A stretch of DNA of 17,164 bases from DASPMP01 sp035248725 (GTDB taxonomy: Bacteria; Gemmatimonadota; Gemmatimonadetes; Gemmatimonadales; Gemmatimonadaceae). The stretch lies in assembly GCA_035248725.1 (NCBI GenBank), contig DATFHG010000133.1, positions 1 through 17,164 of the forward strand, read 5' to 3'. Under the pieces are notes generated by a model. That model was given only the letters and a program-made list of their open reading frames with translations. It was not told the DNA's origin and made no database searches. Positions 1-7,798 of this stretch are shown in pieces. Made by a program: the position numbers and the translations under genes. Position 1 is the stretch's first letter, and each line of letters starts with the position of its first letter.

Positions 1-446
1 ACGAGCGGGATCTCCGTCTGGAGCGCGAGCTCGATGTCGGCAAGCGTGGCGCGCGCGTCGCCACGCACGGATGCGACGCCGGTGAGAATCCACGCCGGCC
101 GCTTTTGATACATGAGGCCGCGCGTGCCGTCGATCGGATCCACGATGATCGTGAGCTCGGCTTGATCGGCGGCGCGCCCACGCGGCAGCACGAGCCGGCC
201 CGCGCCTTCGGCGAGTCCTTCGGCGATCAGGACGCACGGCCAGCGCGTCGCGATGGCCTCGAATTGCTCGACCAGCGCATCTTCCGACACGCGATCGATG
301 GCGAAAATGGTGTCGCCGGCCGCTTCGGCGACGGGCGCGGCGAGCACGTCCATCGCCTGCTGCTCGCACGCCGCGACGACGGCATCGCGGATGGCTGCGT
401 GCGCGCCACGCACCGCTGCGAGCAGGCTGTCGGCGTCGCGGATCAT
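1..446 (-). CDS. Inositol monophosphatase family protein (3' end outside window)
   Basis: Reading the minus strand from the ATG at 446 gives 148 open codons to the window edge, so the C-terminal part is missing. The fragment carries the N-terminal half of the Mg-dependent sugar/inositol phosphatase fold. It has a metal-ligand glutamate in IAEG (about residue 76) and the hallmark DPIDGT at about 103-108, whose two aspartates bind the catalytic metals. The family hydrolyses phosphate monoesters such as inositol-1-phosphate, fructose-1,6-bisphosphate or histidinol phosphate. The substrate cannot be told from this fragment. The start overlaps the stop of galT as ATGA (443-446), so the two are probably translated together. 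That context makes a sugar phosphate, for example galactose 1-phosphate, a reasonable guess and no more. Confidence 0.85.
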   Translation of the reverse strand, partial: MIRDADSLLAAVRGAHAAIRDAVVAACEQQAMDVLAAPVAEAAGDTIFAIDRVSEDALVEQFEAIATRWPCVLIAEGLAEGAGRLVLPRGRAADQAELTIIVDPIDGTRGLMYQKRPAWILTGVASVRGDARATLADIELALQTEIPL

Positions 447-1537
447 GTACGCGGCTGTTCGTCCAGGTAGTGCACCGACGACACCGCGCGGAGGTCCGCC
501 GCCGTGGCCTCGGGGGCCGTGTCACTCAGGAAGTTGCCACCGCCGATTTCCGGGCCCGCGAGGTACTTGAGCGTGTTCGGCCGACGCAAGGGCGGCAGGA
601 ATCCGACGAACAGATGGTAGTCGCGATAGTCGCCACCGTCGGCGGGCGCCTGGTGCAGCGGCATCACATACGGAAAGGACTGCCGCCAGAGATTGTCGTA
701 GCGGACGGTGACGTCCTTGAGCGCGCGCGCCAGCGAGTCGCACTCCGCGTCCGACAGTTCCGTCGCGAGGGCCACGCGCCGCCGCGGCGCGACGTACACC
801 TCGTACGCGTATCGCGCGAAATACGGCACGAACGCGACGACGTGCTCGTCGGCGTACAGCACGCGGCGGCCGTCCTTCTCCTCCGCGGCGATGATGTCGT
901 CGAAGAGCGCGCGGCGCTTCTCGCGCGCGTAGCGCCGTTGCGCCTCGAGCTCCGTGTCGAACGTCTTCCACGTGAAGTTGGTCGCGTAGAGCTGCGCATG
1001 CGGATGCGGGTTCGAGACGCCGACCACCGCGCCCTTGTTCTCGAAGATGAGCACCTGTTTCACCTCGGCGCGAGCACCGACGTCGCGCGTCTGTTGCCGC
1101 CAGGTGTCCACGACCGACGCGATCTGCTGCACGCTCATACGCGCCAGGGTCAGGTCGTGGCGCGGTGTGTAGCAAATCACGCGCGCGACGCCGTCGGCGC
1201 GCCGCACCGCATAGGGCGGTGGCGGGGCGTCCAACTGCGTGGGCGCCTCGTCGCCGACGCACGGATGATCGTTGTCGAAGACGTAGATGCCGGCGTAGCG
1301 CGGATTCGCGACGCCACTCACGCGGGTGTTGCCCGGACAGAGGTAGCACCCCACGTCATGTGCGGGCAGCGCGGCGGTCTCCGTGTCGACGACGGCGCCG
1401 ATCCACGGACGTCCCTGGCGGTGTGCCGCGACGATGACCCATTCCTCGCGGAGCGGGTGCCAGCGTTCCTCCCAGACCTGCGTCGATCGGTCGCTCACGA
1501 AGCCAAGATGATGACAAGCCGGCGGCTCGTACACCAT
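443..1537 (-). CDS. galT: Galactose-1-phosphate uridylyltransferase
   Basis: The 364-residue product transfers UMP from UDP-glucose to galactose 1-phosphate in the Leloir pathway (cytoplasm). The active-site stretch is NPHPHAQ (about 176-182): H180 is the expected uridylylated nucleophile, with H178 the usual metal ligand. CYLC (64-67) and H127 in RHDLTL match the other zinc ligands of the E. coli enzyme. WHPLREEWVIV near residue 26 and the C-terminal LRRPNTLKYLAGPE followed by PEATAADLR are also typical. Length is normal for the family. The ATG at 1537 lies only 8 bases from the divergent xylA start. A GTG at codon 14 would begin closer to the conserved region, so the true start could be there. 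No galK or galE is visible; the downstream partner is an inositol-monophosphatase-type gene. Confidence 0.93.
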   Translation of the reverse strand: MVYEPPACHHLGFVSDRSTQVWEERWHPLREEWVIVAAHRQGRPWIGAVVDTETAALPAHDVGCYLCPGNTRVSGVANPRYAGIYVFDNDHPCVGDEAPTQLDAPPPPYAVRRADGVARVICYTPRHDLTLARMSVQQIASVVDTWRQQTRDVGARAEVKQVLIFENKGAVVGVSNPHPHAQLYATNFTWKTFDTELEAQRRYAREKRRALFDDIIAAEEKDGRRVLYADEHVVAFVPYFARYAYEVYVAPRRRVALATELSDAECDSLARALKDVTVRYDNLWRQSFPYVMPLHQAPADGGDYRDYHLFVGFLPPLRRPNTLKYLAGPEIGGGNFLSDTAPEATAADLRAVSSVHYLDEQPRT

Positions 1538-1545
1538 ACTTGCGC
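1538..1545. promoter_or_regulatory. 8-bp gap between divergent galT and xylA starts
   Basis: Only eight bases separate the galT ATG (minus) and the xylA ATG (plus). No room exists for a Shine-Dalgarno or core promoter outside the coding sequences. I see no purine-rich ribosome site in front of xylA. The promoters must therefore lie inside the opposite gene, with leaderless or nearly leaderless messages, or at least one true start is further downstream. Confidence 0.5.
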
Positions 1546-2727
1546 ATGCCGCGCAAAGCCGCGAAGGACGAATTCAGCCCGACGCCGGACGATCACTTCA
1601 CCTTTGGCCTGTGGACCGTTGGCAACGTCGGCCGCGATCCGTTCGGCGAGGCCGTGCGCCCCACGATCCCGCCGGTGCGCATCGTGGAGAAGCTCGCGGA
1701 GCTCGGCGCGTACGGGGTGAACCTCCACGACAACGACCTCGTGCCGCGCGACGCGTCCCCGACGCAACGCGACCGGATCGTGAAGCAGTTCCGGAAGGCG
1801 CTCGAGAACACCGGCATGCGTGTCCCGATGGCGACGACGAATCTCTTCAGCGATCCGGCGTTCCGCGATGGCGCCTTTACCAGCAACGACGCCAACGTCC
1901 GCTCATACGCCCTGCAGAAGACGATGCGCGCGATCGACCTCGGCGTGGAACTGGGCGCCACGACGTACGTGTTCTGGGGCGGGCGCGAGGGAACGGACAC
2001 CGCGGTGTCGAAGAATTCCGTCGATGCCATCAAGTGGTTTCGGGACGCGATCGACTTCCTCTGCGCGTACGTGCGCTCCCAGCAGTACGATCTGCGATTC
2101 GCGCTGGAGCCGAAGCCCAACGAGCCGCGCGGCGACATCTTCCTGCCGACCATCGGTCACATGCTCGCGTTCATTCAGACGCTCGAGACGCCCGAGATGG
2201 TGGGGGTCAATCCCGAGGTCGCGCACGACACCATGGCGGGCCTCGAGTTCTCGCACGGCGTCGCCCAGGCGCTGGAGGCCGGAAAGCTGTTCCACATCGA
2301 CCTCAACGCGCAGAAGCCCGGACGCTTCGACCAGGATCTGCGCTTCGGGAGTGAGGACGTGAAAGGCGCGTTCTTCCTCGTGAAGCTGCTCGAGGACGCG
2401 AAGTGGCAAGGCATGCGGCACTTCGACAGCCACGCCTACCGCACCGAGGACGAGGACGGCGTCTGGGATTTCGCCGCGGGGAGCATGCGCACCTACGTGA
2501 TCCTCCGCGACAAGGTCGCGCGCTTCAACGCGGACCCCGAGATCCAGGCACTCCTCAAGGCGCTCGGTCGGCGCGGCGCGACAGGCGGCGCTGTGCCCGC
2601 ATTCGACGCTCGCACCGCGAGGCGAATCAAGGAGAAGACCTTCGACCTCGATGCGCTGCGCGCGCGGGGCTACGCGTACGAGCGGCTCGACCAGCTCACC
2701 ATGGAGCTTCTGCTCGGAGTGCGGTGA
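1546..2727 (+). CDS. xylA: Xylose isomerase (Streptomyces-type, class I)
   Basis: Interconverts D-xylose and D-xylulose, and also glucose and fructose in many homologues, using two divalent metals in a TIM barrel. The product is 393 residues from the ATG at 1546. A TTG two codons upstream is in frame but less likely. All catalytic and metal residues of the Streptomyces enzyme can be matched at a constant offset of +7: H61 and D64 in LHDND, F101, W144 in FWGGREG, E188 and K190 in EPKPNEPRGD, E224 and H227 in VNPEVAHD, D252, D262 and D264 in DLNAQKPGRFDQD, and D294. It is therefore expected to be active and belongs to the shorter class I group. It overlaps xylB by GTGA. No xylose transporter or regulator is seen nearby. 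Confidence 0.97.
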   Translation: MPRKAAKDEFSPTPDDHFTFGLWTVGNVGRDPFGEAVRPTIPPVRIVEKLAELGAYGVNLHDNDLVPRDASPTQRDRIVKQFRKALENTGMRVPMATTNLFSDPAFRDGAFTSNDANVRSYALQKTMRAIDLGVELGATTYVFWGGREGTDTAVSKNSVDAIKWFRDAIDFLCAYVRSQQYDLRFALEPKPNEPRGDIFLPTIGHMLAFIQTLETPEMVGVNPEVAHDTMAGLEFSHGVAQALEAGKLFHIDLNAQKPGRFDQDLRFGSEDVKGAFFLVKLLEDAKWQGMRHFDSHAYRTEDEDGVWDFAAGSMRTYVILRDKVARFNADPEIQALLKALGRRGATGGAVPAFDARTARRIKEKTFDLDALRARGYAYERLDQLTMELLLGVR

Positions 2728-4229
2728 CGGACGCGCAGCTCCCGAAGCCGCTGTTTCTCGGCGTCGACGTCGGCACCAGCGCGATCAAGGCGCTGCTCGT
2801 CGACGCCGACGGAGACGTGGAAGGAAGCGCGAGCGCGCCGCTGGAGCTGTCGACACCGAAGCCCGGATGGGCGGAGCAGGATCCGGCTGCGTGGTGGCGC
2901 GCGAGCGTGACGGCGATACAGGCGGTGCTTCGCGGCGACGCCAGCATCGCTCAGCGCGTGGCCAGTGTCGGACTGTCGGGGCAGATGCACTCGTCGGTGT
3001 TTCTCGAGGCGGACGGTCGCGTCATCCGCCCCGCGCTCCTCTGGTGCGACGCGCGCACTGCCGCCGAGTGTCGCGAGATCACGGAGCGCGTCGGCGGCGA
3101 GCAGGTGCTGCGCGACACCGTCCGCAACGCGGCGTTCGAGGGATTCACGCTTCCGAAGATTCTCTGGCTGCGCAACCACGAGCCACAGGCGTTCGCGCGC
3201 CTGGCGAAGGTGATGCTCGCCAAGGACTACGTGCGGTATCGACTCACCGGCGAGATGGCGACGGAGCCGTCAGACGCGTCGGGCACGCTGCTCTTCGATC
3301 CGGCGACGCTCACGTGGAGCCAGACGATGCTGCGCGCGCTGCATCTCGCGCCGAGTCTGCTGCCGGACGTCGGCGAGTCGGCCGGCATCCTCGGGCGCGT
3401 CACCGAGGAGGTCGCGCGCGCGACCGGACTCAAGGCCGGCACGCCCGTGGTCGGCGGCGGCGCGGACAACGCGTGCGGGGCCGCCGGCGTCGGCGTGGTG
3501 TTGCCCGGCGCGGCGGTCGCGAGCTGGGGCACGTCCGGAACCGTGCTCGCCCCGATCGCCGAGCCGCGTGTGGATCCGCAGCTGCGCGCACACACGTTCT
3601 GTCACGTGCACCCGAACACGTGGTACGCGATCGGCGTCGTGCTCACCGCGGGTGGCGCGTTTGCGTGGTACATGGATCGCGTCGCACGCGAGTTGGCGCC
3701 GGAGGTCCGCATCGAGCAGCTCAACGCGGAAGCGGAGCGCGTGCCGCGCGGGGCGGAGGGTGTGTTGTTTCTCCCGTACCTCCAGGGCGACCGCACACCA
3801 CATCGCGACGCGGCCGCACGGGCCGCGTTCCTGGGGCTGAGTCTCGCGCACGAACGTGCGCACATGACGCGCGCGGTGCTCGAGGGCGTCTGTTTCGCGC
3901 TGCGCGACTCGCTCGAGATCCTGCGCGACCTCGGCATCACGCCGTCGGAGCTGCGCCTCACCGGCGGCGGCGCGCGCAGTTCCTTCGTCCGTCGGCTGCA
4001 GGCGGAGATCTTCGGGGTGCCAGTGTGCACCGTCAATCGTGAGGAAGGTCCGGCATACGGTGCAGCGCTGCTGGCCGCGGTCGGCGCGGGGGCTTTTCCC
4101 GATCTCCCTTCAGCGACGCGCGCCACGATCGAGCGCGCATCCCTCGAACATGGAGAGACGTCAGCTCAGGCTACCTACAACTCGCTGTATCAGCGGTATC
4201 GCGCGGCGTTCGCGGCGTCGCGATTATAG
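2724..4229 (+). CDS. xylB: Xylulokinase (FGGY family)
   Basis: Phosphorylates D-xylulose to xylulose 5-phosphate with ATP, feeding the pentose phosphate pathway. The GTG at 2724 is chosen because it overlaps the xylA stop (GTGA), has GGAG four bases before it, and gives a 501-residue protein of normal family length. The open frame continues upstream into xylA but that part is not family-like. The N-terminal FGGY domain starts with GVDVGTSAIK (13-22). GQMHS (86-90) corresponds to the sugar-binding Met-His of E. coli XylB. GGGADNA (244-250) holds the expected catalytic base D248. GTSGT (269-273) and LTGGGARSS (412-420) are ATP-site motifs of the C-terminal domain. The frame ends in TAG before a long repeat-filled gap. 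Confidence 0.96.
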   Translation: MTDAQLPKPLFLGVDVGTSAIKALLVDADGDVEGSASAPLELSTPKPGWAEQDPAAWWRASVTAIQAVLRGDASIAQRVASVGLSGQMHSSVFLEADGRVIRPALLWCDARTAAECREITERVGGEQVLRDTVRNAAFEGFTLPKILWLRNHEPQAFARLAKVMLAKDYVRYRLTGEMATEPSDASGTLLFDPATLTWSQTMLRALHLAPSLLPDVGESAGILGRVTEEVARATGLKAGTPVVGGGADNACGAAGVGVVLPGAAVASWGTSGTVLAPIAEPRVDPQLRAHTFCHVHPNTWYAIGVVLTAGGAFAWYMDRVARELAPEVRIEQLNAEAERVPRGAEGVLFLPYLQGDRTPHRDAAARAAFLGLSLAHERAHMTRAVLEGVCFALRDSLEILRDLGITPSELRLTGGGARSSFVRRLQAEIFGVPVCTVNREEGPAYGAALLAAVGAGAFPDLPSATRATIERASLEHGETSAQATYNSLYQRYRAAFAASRL

Positions 4230-4251
4230 CGCCATTTTCACAAGAGTGCCC

Positions 4252-4389
4252 TTAGGCGCGGAGACGCGGAGGTGCGGAGAACGCGGAAAAGAGATGAATG
4301 TCGTGGCTGCGCACTGCGAATTCTCGCCGCGCAGCCCCAATAAGTATTTCTTCTCCGCGACCTCCGCTCCTCCGCATCCTCTGCGTTAA
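4252..4389. repeat. Imperfect 138-bp palindromic element with CGCGGAG units
   Basis: The left arm (4252-4300) contains four loose copies of a CGCGGAG unit. The right arm (4345-4389) holds the complementary CTCCGC units and mirrors the left arm when reverse complemented, beginning TTAGGCG against TTAACGC. The centre is a strong hairpin: GGCTGCGC (4305-4312) pairs exactly with GCGCAGCC (4329-4336), and inside it GCGA (4316-4319) pairs with TCGC (4324-4327) around an ATTC loop. It lies between xylB and the next plus-strand gene and has no convincing coding content. It looks like a non-autonomous, folded repeat element; it may also act as an attenuator or terminator. Confidence 0.7.
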
Positions 4390-4409
4390 TGCAGTTTCCG
4401 GGCAACGAC

Positions 4410-4478
4410 GGCAGATCCCTCGCTTTGCTCGGGACGGCGGCTTGCTCGCGATTTACAACCTCGTTCGGGATGACAACA
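4410..4478. repeat. Two copies of a dispersed TCGGGATGAC-type repeat
   Basis: The stretch 4410-4440 matches 9497-9527 at 25 of 31 positions. The bases 4463-4478 (GTTCGGGATGACAACA) are identical over 16 bases to 7814-7829. The second piece runs directly into the start codon of the Gfo/Idh gene. Together with the 138-bp element this fills nearly all of the 248-bp gap after xylB. I see no clear promoter or ribosome site in the gap. Confidence 0.65.
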
Positions 4479-5833
4479 TGAAAAGGAAGAGTGTTTCTCG
4501 CAGGGAATTCATCGGTGCCAGCGCGCTCGCCGCCGGCGCTGCCGTCGTCGCCCGGCCGCTGCTTGCGGAGGAGATCCTCATCGACGGCGGCCGGTCGATC
4601 GTCGAGCCCACGCCGGTGCGCTTCGGCATTATCGGCGTCGGGATGCAGGGCACGGCACTGCTCGACACCGCGATCAAGCTGCCCGGCGTCTCGTGCGTCG
4701 CCGCTGCCGACGTCTACGACGGCCGGCACAAGCACGCGCGCGAGATCACGAACAATCCGTCGCTGCGCACCACGCGTCGCTACCAGGACCTGCTCGCCGA
4801 CAAGACCATCGACGCGATCATCGCCGCCGTCCCGGATCACTGGCACAAGCAGATCGTCCTCGACACCGTCGCGGCAGGGAAGGACGTCTACATCGAGAAG
4901 CCGATGTCGCACAGCCCCGCCGAGGGCGTGGAGATGGTGAGCGCGGTGCGGAAATCAGGACGCATTCTGCAGGTGGGGTCGCAGGGTCCGAGCACGCCCA
5001 CCTTCGCGAAAGCGAAGGAGATGATCGCGTCCGGCATGCTCGGCGACCTGATGATCATCGAGGCCACGCAGGGCCGAAACGACCCCTGCGGCGCATGGGT
5101 GTATCCGCCGCCGCCCGACCTGTCCCCGGCGAATACGGACTGGGACACGTGGATCGGCAGCGCGCCGAAGCACGCGTTCGATCCCAACCTCTACGCGCGC
5201 TGGCGCCAGTGGAAGGAATACGGCACCGGTGCGGCGGGCGATCTGCTCGTCCATCTCGTCACCGGCATGATGTACATGATGGGTTGGAACGAGCCGCCGA
5301 GCTACGTCGCCGCCGTCGGCGGCATCCGTCACTTCCACGACGGCCGCAACATGCCGGACATCATCGCCACCAACTTCTACTGGCACGACGCGCCGATCTA
5401 CATGCGCCTGAACCTCGGCAACGAGGACGGCGACGGCTATCGCTTTCGCGGCTCGAAGGGCACGCTGGCTGTGCAAGGCGACACCGTGACGTTCACGCCG
5501 CAGCTCGGCTTCGACACGTATCCGTGCTACTACACGGACAGCTACGACCGGGAGATGAAGAAGGCGTACGACGAGCAGTGGCACCGCGAGAACGACGCGA
5601 AGGTCGCCGCGGCTGCGACGCAGAGCGTCATTCGCTACCGCGCGCTCGACTACGACGGCACCTACCTGCACCTGCAGAACTTCTTCGATGCGGTGCGCTC
5701 CCGGAAACCCGTTGTGGAAGACGTGGTGTTCGGGCACAACGCGGCGCTCGCGTGTCACATGGCGAACGAGTCGTGGCTCCGGCGCACGAGCGTCACCTGG
5801 GATCCCGCGAGCCAGAACATCCGCTCCACCTGA
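4478..5833 (+). CDS. Tat-exported Gfo/Idh/MocA family oxidoreductase
   Basis: The 451-residue product starts with a twin-arginine signal: SRREFI (7-12) followed by a small-residue hydrophobic run to about residue 30. It is probably exported folded with its cofactor. The Rossmann domain begins VRFGIIGVGMQG (47-58) with the NAD(P)-binding glycine pattern. EKP at 140-142 is the conserved lysine motif of the family. The C-terminal alpha/beta domain has H259 in the GDLLVHLV segment, at the usual place of a catalytic histidine. Family members oxidise or rearrange sugars and cyclitols; the substrate here is unknown. The ATG at 4478 is chosen because the signal begins there. No good Shine-Dalgarno is visible. 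Its position after xylAB suggests a sugar role, but a 248-bp repeat gap argues against one operon. Confidence 0.9.
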   Translation: MKRKSVSRREFIGASALAAGAAVVARPLLAEEILIDGGRSIVEPTPVRFGIIGVGMQGTALLDTAIKLPGVSCVAAADVYDGRHKHAREITNNPSLRTTRRYQDLLADKTIDAIIAAVPDHWHKQIVLDTVAAGKDVYIEKPMSHSPAEGVEMVSAVRKSGRILQVGSQGPSTPTFAKAKEMIASGMLGDLMIIEATQGRNDPCGAWVYPPPPDLSPANTDWDTWIGSAPKHAFDPNLYARWRQWKEYGTGAAGDLLVHLVTGMMYMMGWNEPPSYVAAVGGIRHFHDGRNMPDIIATNFYWHDAPIYMRLNLGNEDGDGYRFRGSKGTLAVQGDTVTFTPQLGFDTYPCYYTDSYDREMKKAYDEQWHRENDAKVAAAATQSVIRYRALDYDGTYLHLQNFFDAVRSRKPVVEDVVFGHNAALACHMANESWLRRTSVTWDPASQNIRST

Positions 5834-5840
5834 ACCGCTC

Positions 5841-5953
5841 ACGCAGAAGGCCGCAGATGGACGCAGAAACCAGAACGGCGAAACCTGTTGAATGGGTTTC
5901 GCCGTTCGTGCTTTTTTCTGCGTCATTCTGCGTCCATCTGTGACCATCTGCGT
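5841..5953. repeat. Palindromic element with 10-bp CGCAGA units
   Basis: The left arm has three consecutive 10-base units (ACGCAGAAGG, CCGCAGATGG, ACGCAGAAAC, 5841-5870). The right arm carries the complementary TTCTGCGTC-type units with nearly the same spacing up to 5953. Exact pairings include CAGATGGACGCAGAA (5854-5868) with TTCTGCGTCCATCTG (5926-5940), GACGCAGAAA (5860-5869) with TTTCTGCGTC (5915-5924), and the central 13-bp stem. It occupies essentially the whole gap between two convergent genes. It is similar in design, not in sequence, to the element after xylB. Confidence 0.75.
5873..5917 (+). terminator. Probable intrinsic terminator at the core of the palindrome
   Basis: GAACGGCGAAACC (5873-5885) pairs perfectly with GGTTTCGCCGTTC (5895-5907) around a 9-base loop. 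A run of six T (5912-5917) follows four bases later. This fits a Rho-independent terminator for the plus-strand oxidoreductase gene that ends at 5833. On the minus strand the stem could also stop the convergent LVIVD transcript, although the T-run equivalent there is poor. Confidence 0.5.
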
Positions 5954-7798
5954 CTAATGTAGTGATGTTGCGAGGCGTCTAATCTCCCTCGCCAGGGCGC
6001 GAACGCGATCGGGATCCGACGAACCCTTCACGTCGGCGTCGATATGGCTCGCGAGGCTGTTGAGCGGCGGACGGCGAGCTGCGGCGGTCATCTTCTCGGC
6101 GGCGTCCAGTGAGCGGGAGATCGAGCTGACGCGCGCGGCGGAGAGGCCGTGGTCGCGCGCGAGCTGATCGAGGTAGGAGCGCACGACGGGGAATGCGGCC
6201 GGCCAAACGATCTTCGGCTGGCTCTGCGGATTGTACTCGTCGAAGTGCACGAGCTTCGCCGCCGCGAGCTCGTTCGCGGACAGCTTGTCGCTCGGCAGCA
6301 GCTCCAGGATGTCGAAGCCGCGCGCGAGCTCGGACGAGTAGACGAGGCCATTCCAGTAGTACGCGCCCCATGATCCCCCGATCGTGCCGCGTTGCCGGCT
6401 GATCGTGCCGCTGCTCGTGTCGCCCGCCTGGATGGCCGGCGGTTCGTCGGCCGGGCCGCGATCGAAGAAGGCGAGCTCGTAGGGATGGTCGGGATTCGTG
6501 AAATCGATGACGTCGATGCCGCCTTGATACCATCCCTGCACCATGATGTCACGCCCGGGCACGGGCACGAGTCCGCCGTTGTGCGAGACGCAATTCTCCT
6601 GGGCGGTCTGTGCCGACGGAATCTTGAAGTACGCGTGCTGCGTGAACTTGGCGTTCCTGTCGATGGTGAGGATGGTGTTGCCGCCCATCTCCAGCATGCT
6701 CGTCGCCTGACACATGGGCTGCGTGCCGCCGCCCCACTCGTCGGTGAACACGACCTTCGAGCCATCGTTACTGAACACGGCGGTGTGCCAGAGCGAGAAG
6801 TTGGTGTCCGCACGCGCGTCGAGTCGTACGGGCTTCTCGGGATTGCTGATGTCCACCAGGAGGCCGTAGCTCGCGCACGCGCCGGCGAGCAGGTGCAGCG
6901 CCGGATACGCGGTGACGTCATGACAGTTGCGCGGGCCGGTCGGCGTGCTCTCGCGCGCGGCGGCCCCGGCACCGGTGGAGTCCGCGCGACGTGCACGCTC
7001 GGCGCGGGCGGCGTTCTGTTCGCGTCGCATGGCGCTCGTGGGCGCCACGTCCAGGCCCGTGAAGAGACGGGCGCCCGTGACGACCTCCGCCTGCTCCGGG
7101 TGCGCGAGCGACACCCTGATGACGTCGAGACGGAAGAGCGAGTTATTCACGTCGGCGGGATCGGTGCCGTTGTTGCACCCGGCCAGCTCGCTGTCCGGAC
7201 GCGCCATCTGGTTGCCGCTGACGTAGATGTAGACGACACCCTTGTCCGTCGGGCTCGGGATGACGGTGTGCGTGTGCGAGCCCTTGCACGTCTGCACGTT
7301 TTTCACGAGGCGCGGCGCGGCGGGATTGGAGACGTCGTAGATGCGGACACCGGCCATGTGATCTCGCGGGTCCTGCACACCGCCCTTCGCGCAGTCGTTG
7401 CGATTCCCGGCGCCTTCGGCCGAGATGAAGAGCAGGTTGCCGACGATCGACGGATCGCCTTGCGACGTGATGCACGGAACCACGGCGACGATGCTCGGCT
7501 TCGCCGGATTGGCGACGTCCCACACGGTGAATCCGGCGAAGTTGCCCTGGTAGACGTAATGGCCTTTGAAGGCGAGATCGGAATTGATGAACGCGAGGCC
7601 GCGCGCCGTGTCGAGCTCCGCGGGCTTGCGCGAGAAGGAGACGAGGCGCATCCCGCTCGCGACCTCGCCGGCGTCGTACAGACCGGCCTTGAGTCCGTTG
7701 CGCGGATCATCGCCGGTCGGATACGTCTGCGCCGCGGCGCTCAGCGAGGACAGGACAGTGGGCAGTGCAGCGATCATCAACGTACGGACGTGGCGCAT
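5954..7798 (-). CDS. Exported LVIVD-repeat beta-propeller protein
   Basis: The 614-residue product has a signal peptide (basic start, hydrophobic 6-20, likely cleavage after AAA near residue 23). Four clear LVIVD-type blades are visible: FTVWDVANPAKP (90-101), VRIYDVSNPAAP (151-162), LLVDISNPEKP (313-323) and IDVIDFTNPDHP (428-439). Such repeats form surface or periplasmic beta-propellers of unknown function. Between the second and third blades is a low-complexity Ala/Arg-rich insert (about 258-285). The last 70 residues are helical and charged. Several cysteines (C109, C136, C171, C208, C292, C308, C363, C403) suggest disulphides. The ATG at 7798 is chosen because it begins the signal peptide, has GGAG ten bases upstream, and overlaps the DUF305 stop by one base (TGATG). 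The open frame continues upstream but that part is not protein-like. Confidence 0.88.
   Translation of the reverse strand: MRHVRTLMIAALPTVLSSLSAAAQTYPTGDDPRNGLKAGLYDAGEVASGMRLVSFSRKPAELDTARGLAFINSDLAFKGHYVYQGNFAGFTVWDVANPAKPSIVAVVPCITSQGDPSIVGNLLFISAEGAGNRNDCAKGGVQDPRDHMAGVRIYDVSNPAAPRLVKNVQTCKGSHTHTVIPSPTDKGVVYIYVSGNQMARPDSELAGCNNGTDPADVNNSLFRLDVIRVSLAHPEQAEVVTGARLFTGLDVAPTSAMRREQNAARAERARRADSTGAGAAARESTPTGPRNCHDVTAYPALHLLAGACASYGLLVDISNPEKPVRLDARADTNFSLWHTAVFSNDGSKVVFTDEWGGGTQPMCQATSMLEMGGNTILTIDRNAKFTQHAYFKIPSAQTAQENCVSHNGGLVPVPGRDIMVQGWYQGGIDVIDFTNPDHPYELAFFDRGPADEPPAIQAGDTSSGTISRQRGTIGGSWGAYYWNGLVYSSELARGFDILELLPSDKLSANELAAAKLVHFDEYNPQSQPKIVWPAAFPVVRSYLDQLARDHGLSAARVSSISRSLDAAEKMTAAARRPPLNSLASHIDADVKGSSDPDRVRALAREIRRLATSLH

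Noticed and set aside
2403..2723. Upstream extension of the xylulokinase frame
   Set aside because: It lies within xylA in another frame, is Arg-rich shadow sequence, and the GTG at 2724 gives the normal family length and start.
4039..4389. Open frame running from the end of xylB into the repeat
   Set aside because: It is out of frame with xylB, crosses the palindromic element and has no recognisable protein features.
5841..5953. CRISPR array
   Set aside because: The units are 10 bases long with no spacers and are arranged as inverted arms; no cas genes are seen.
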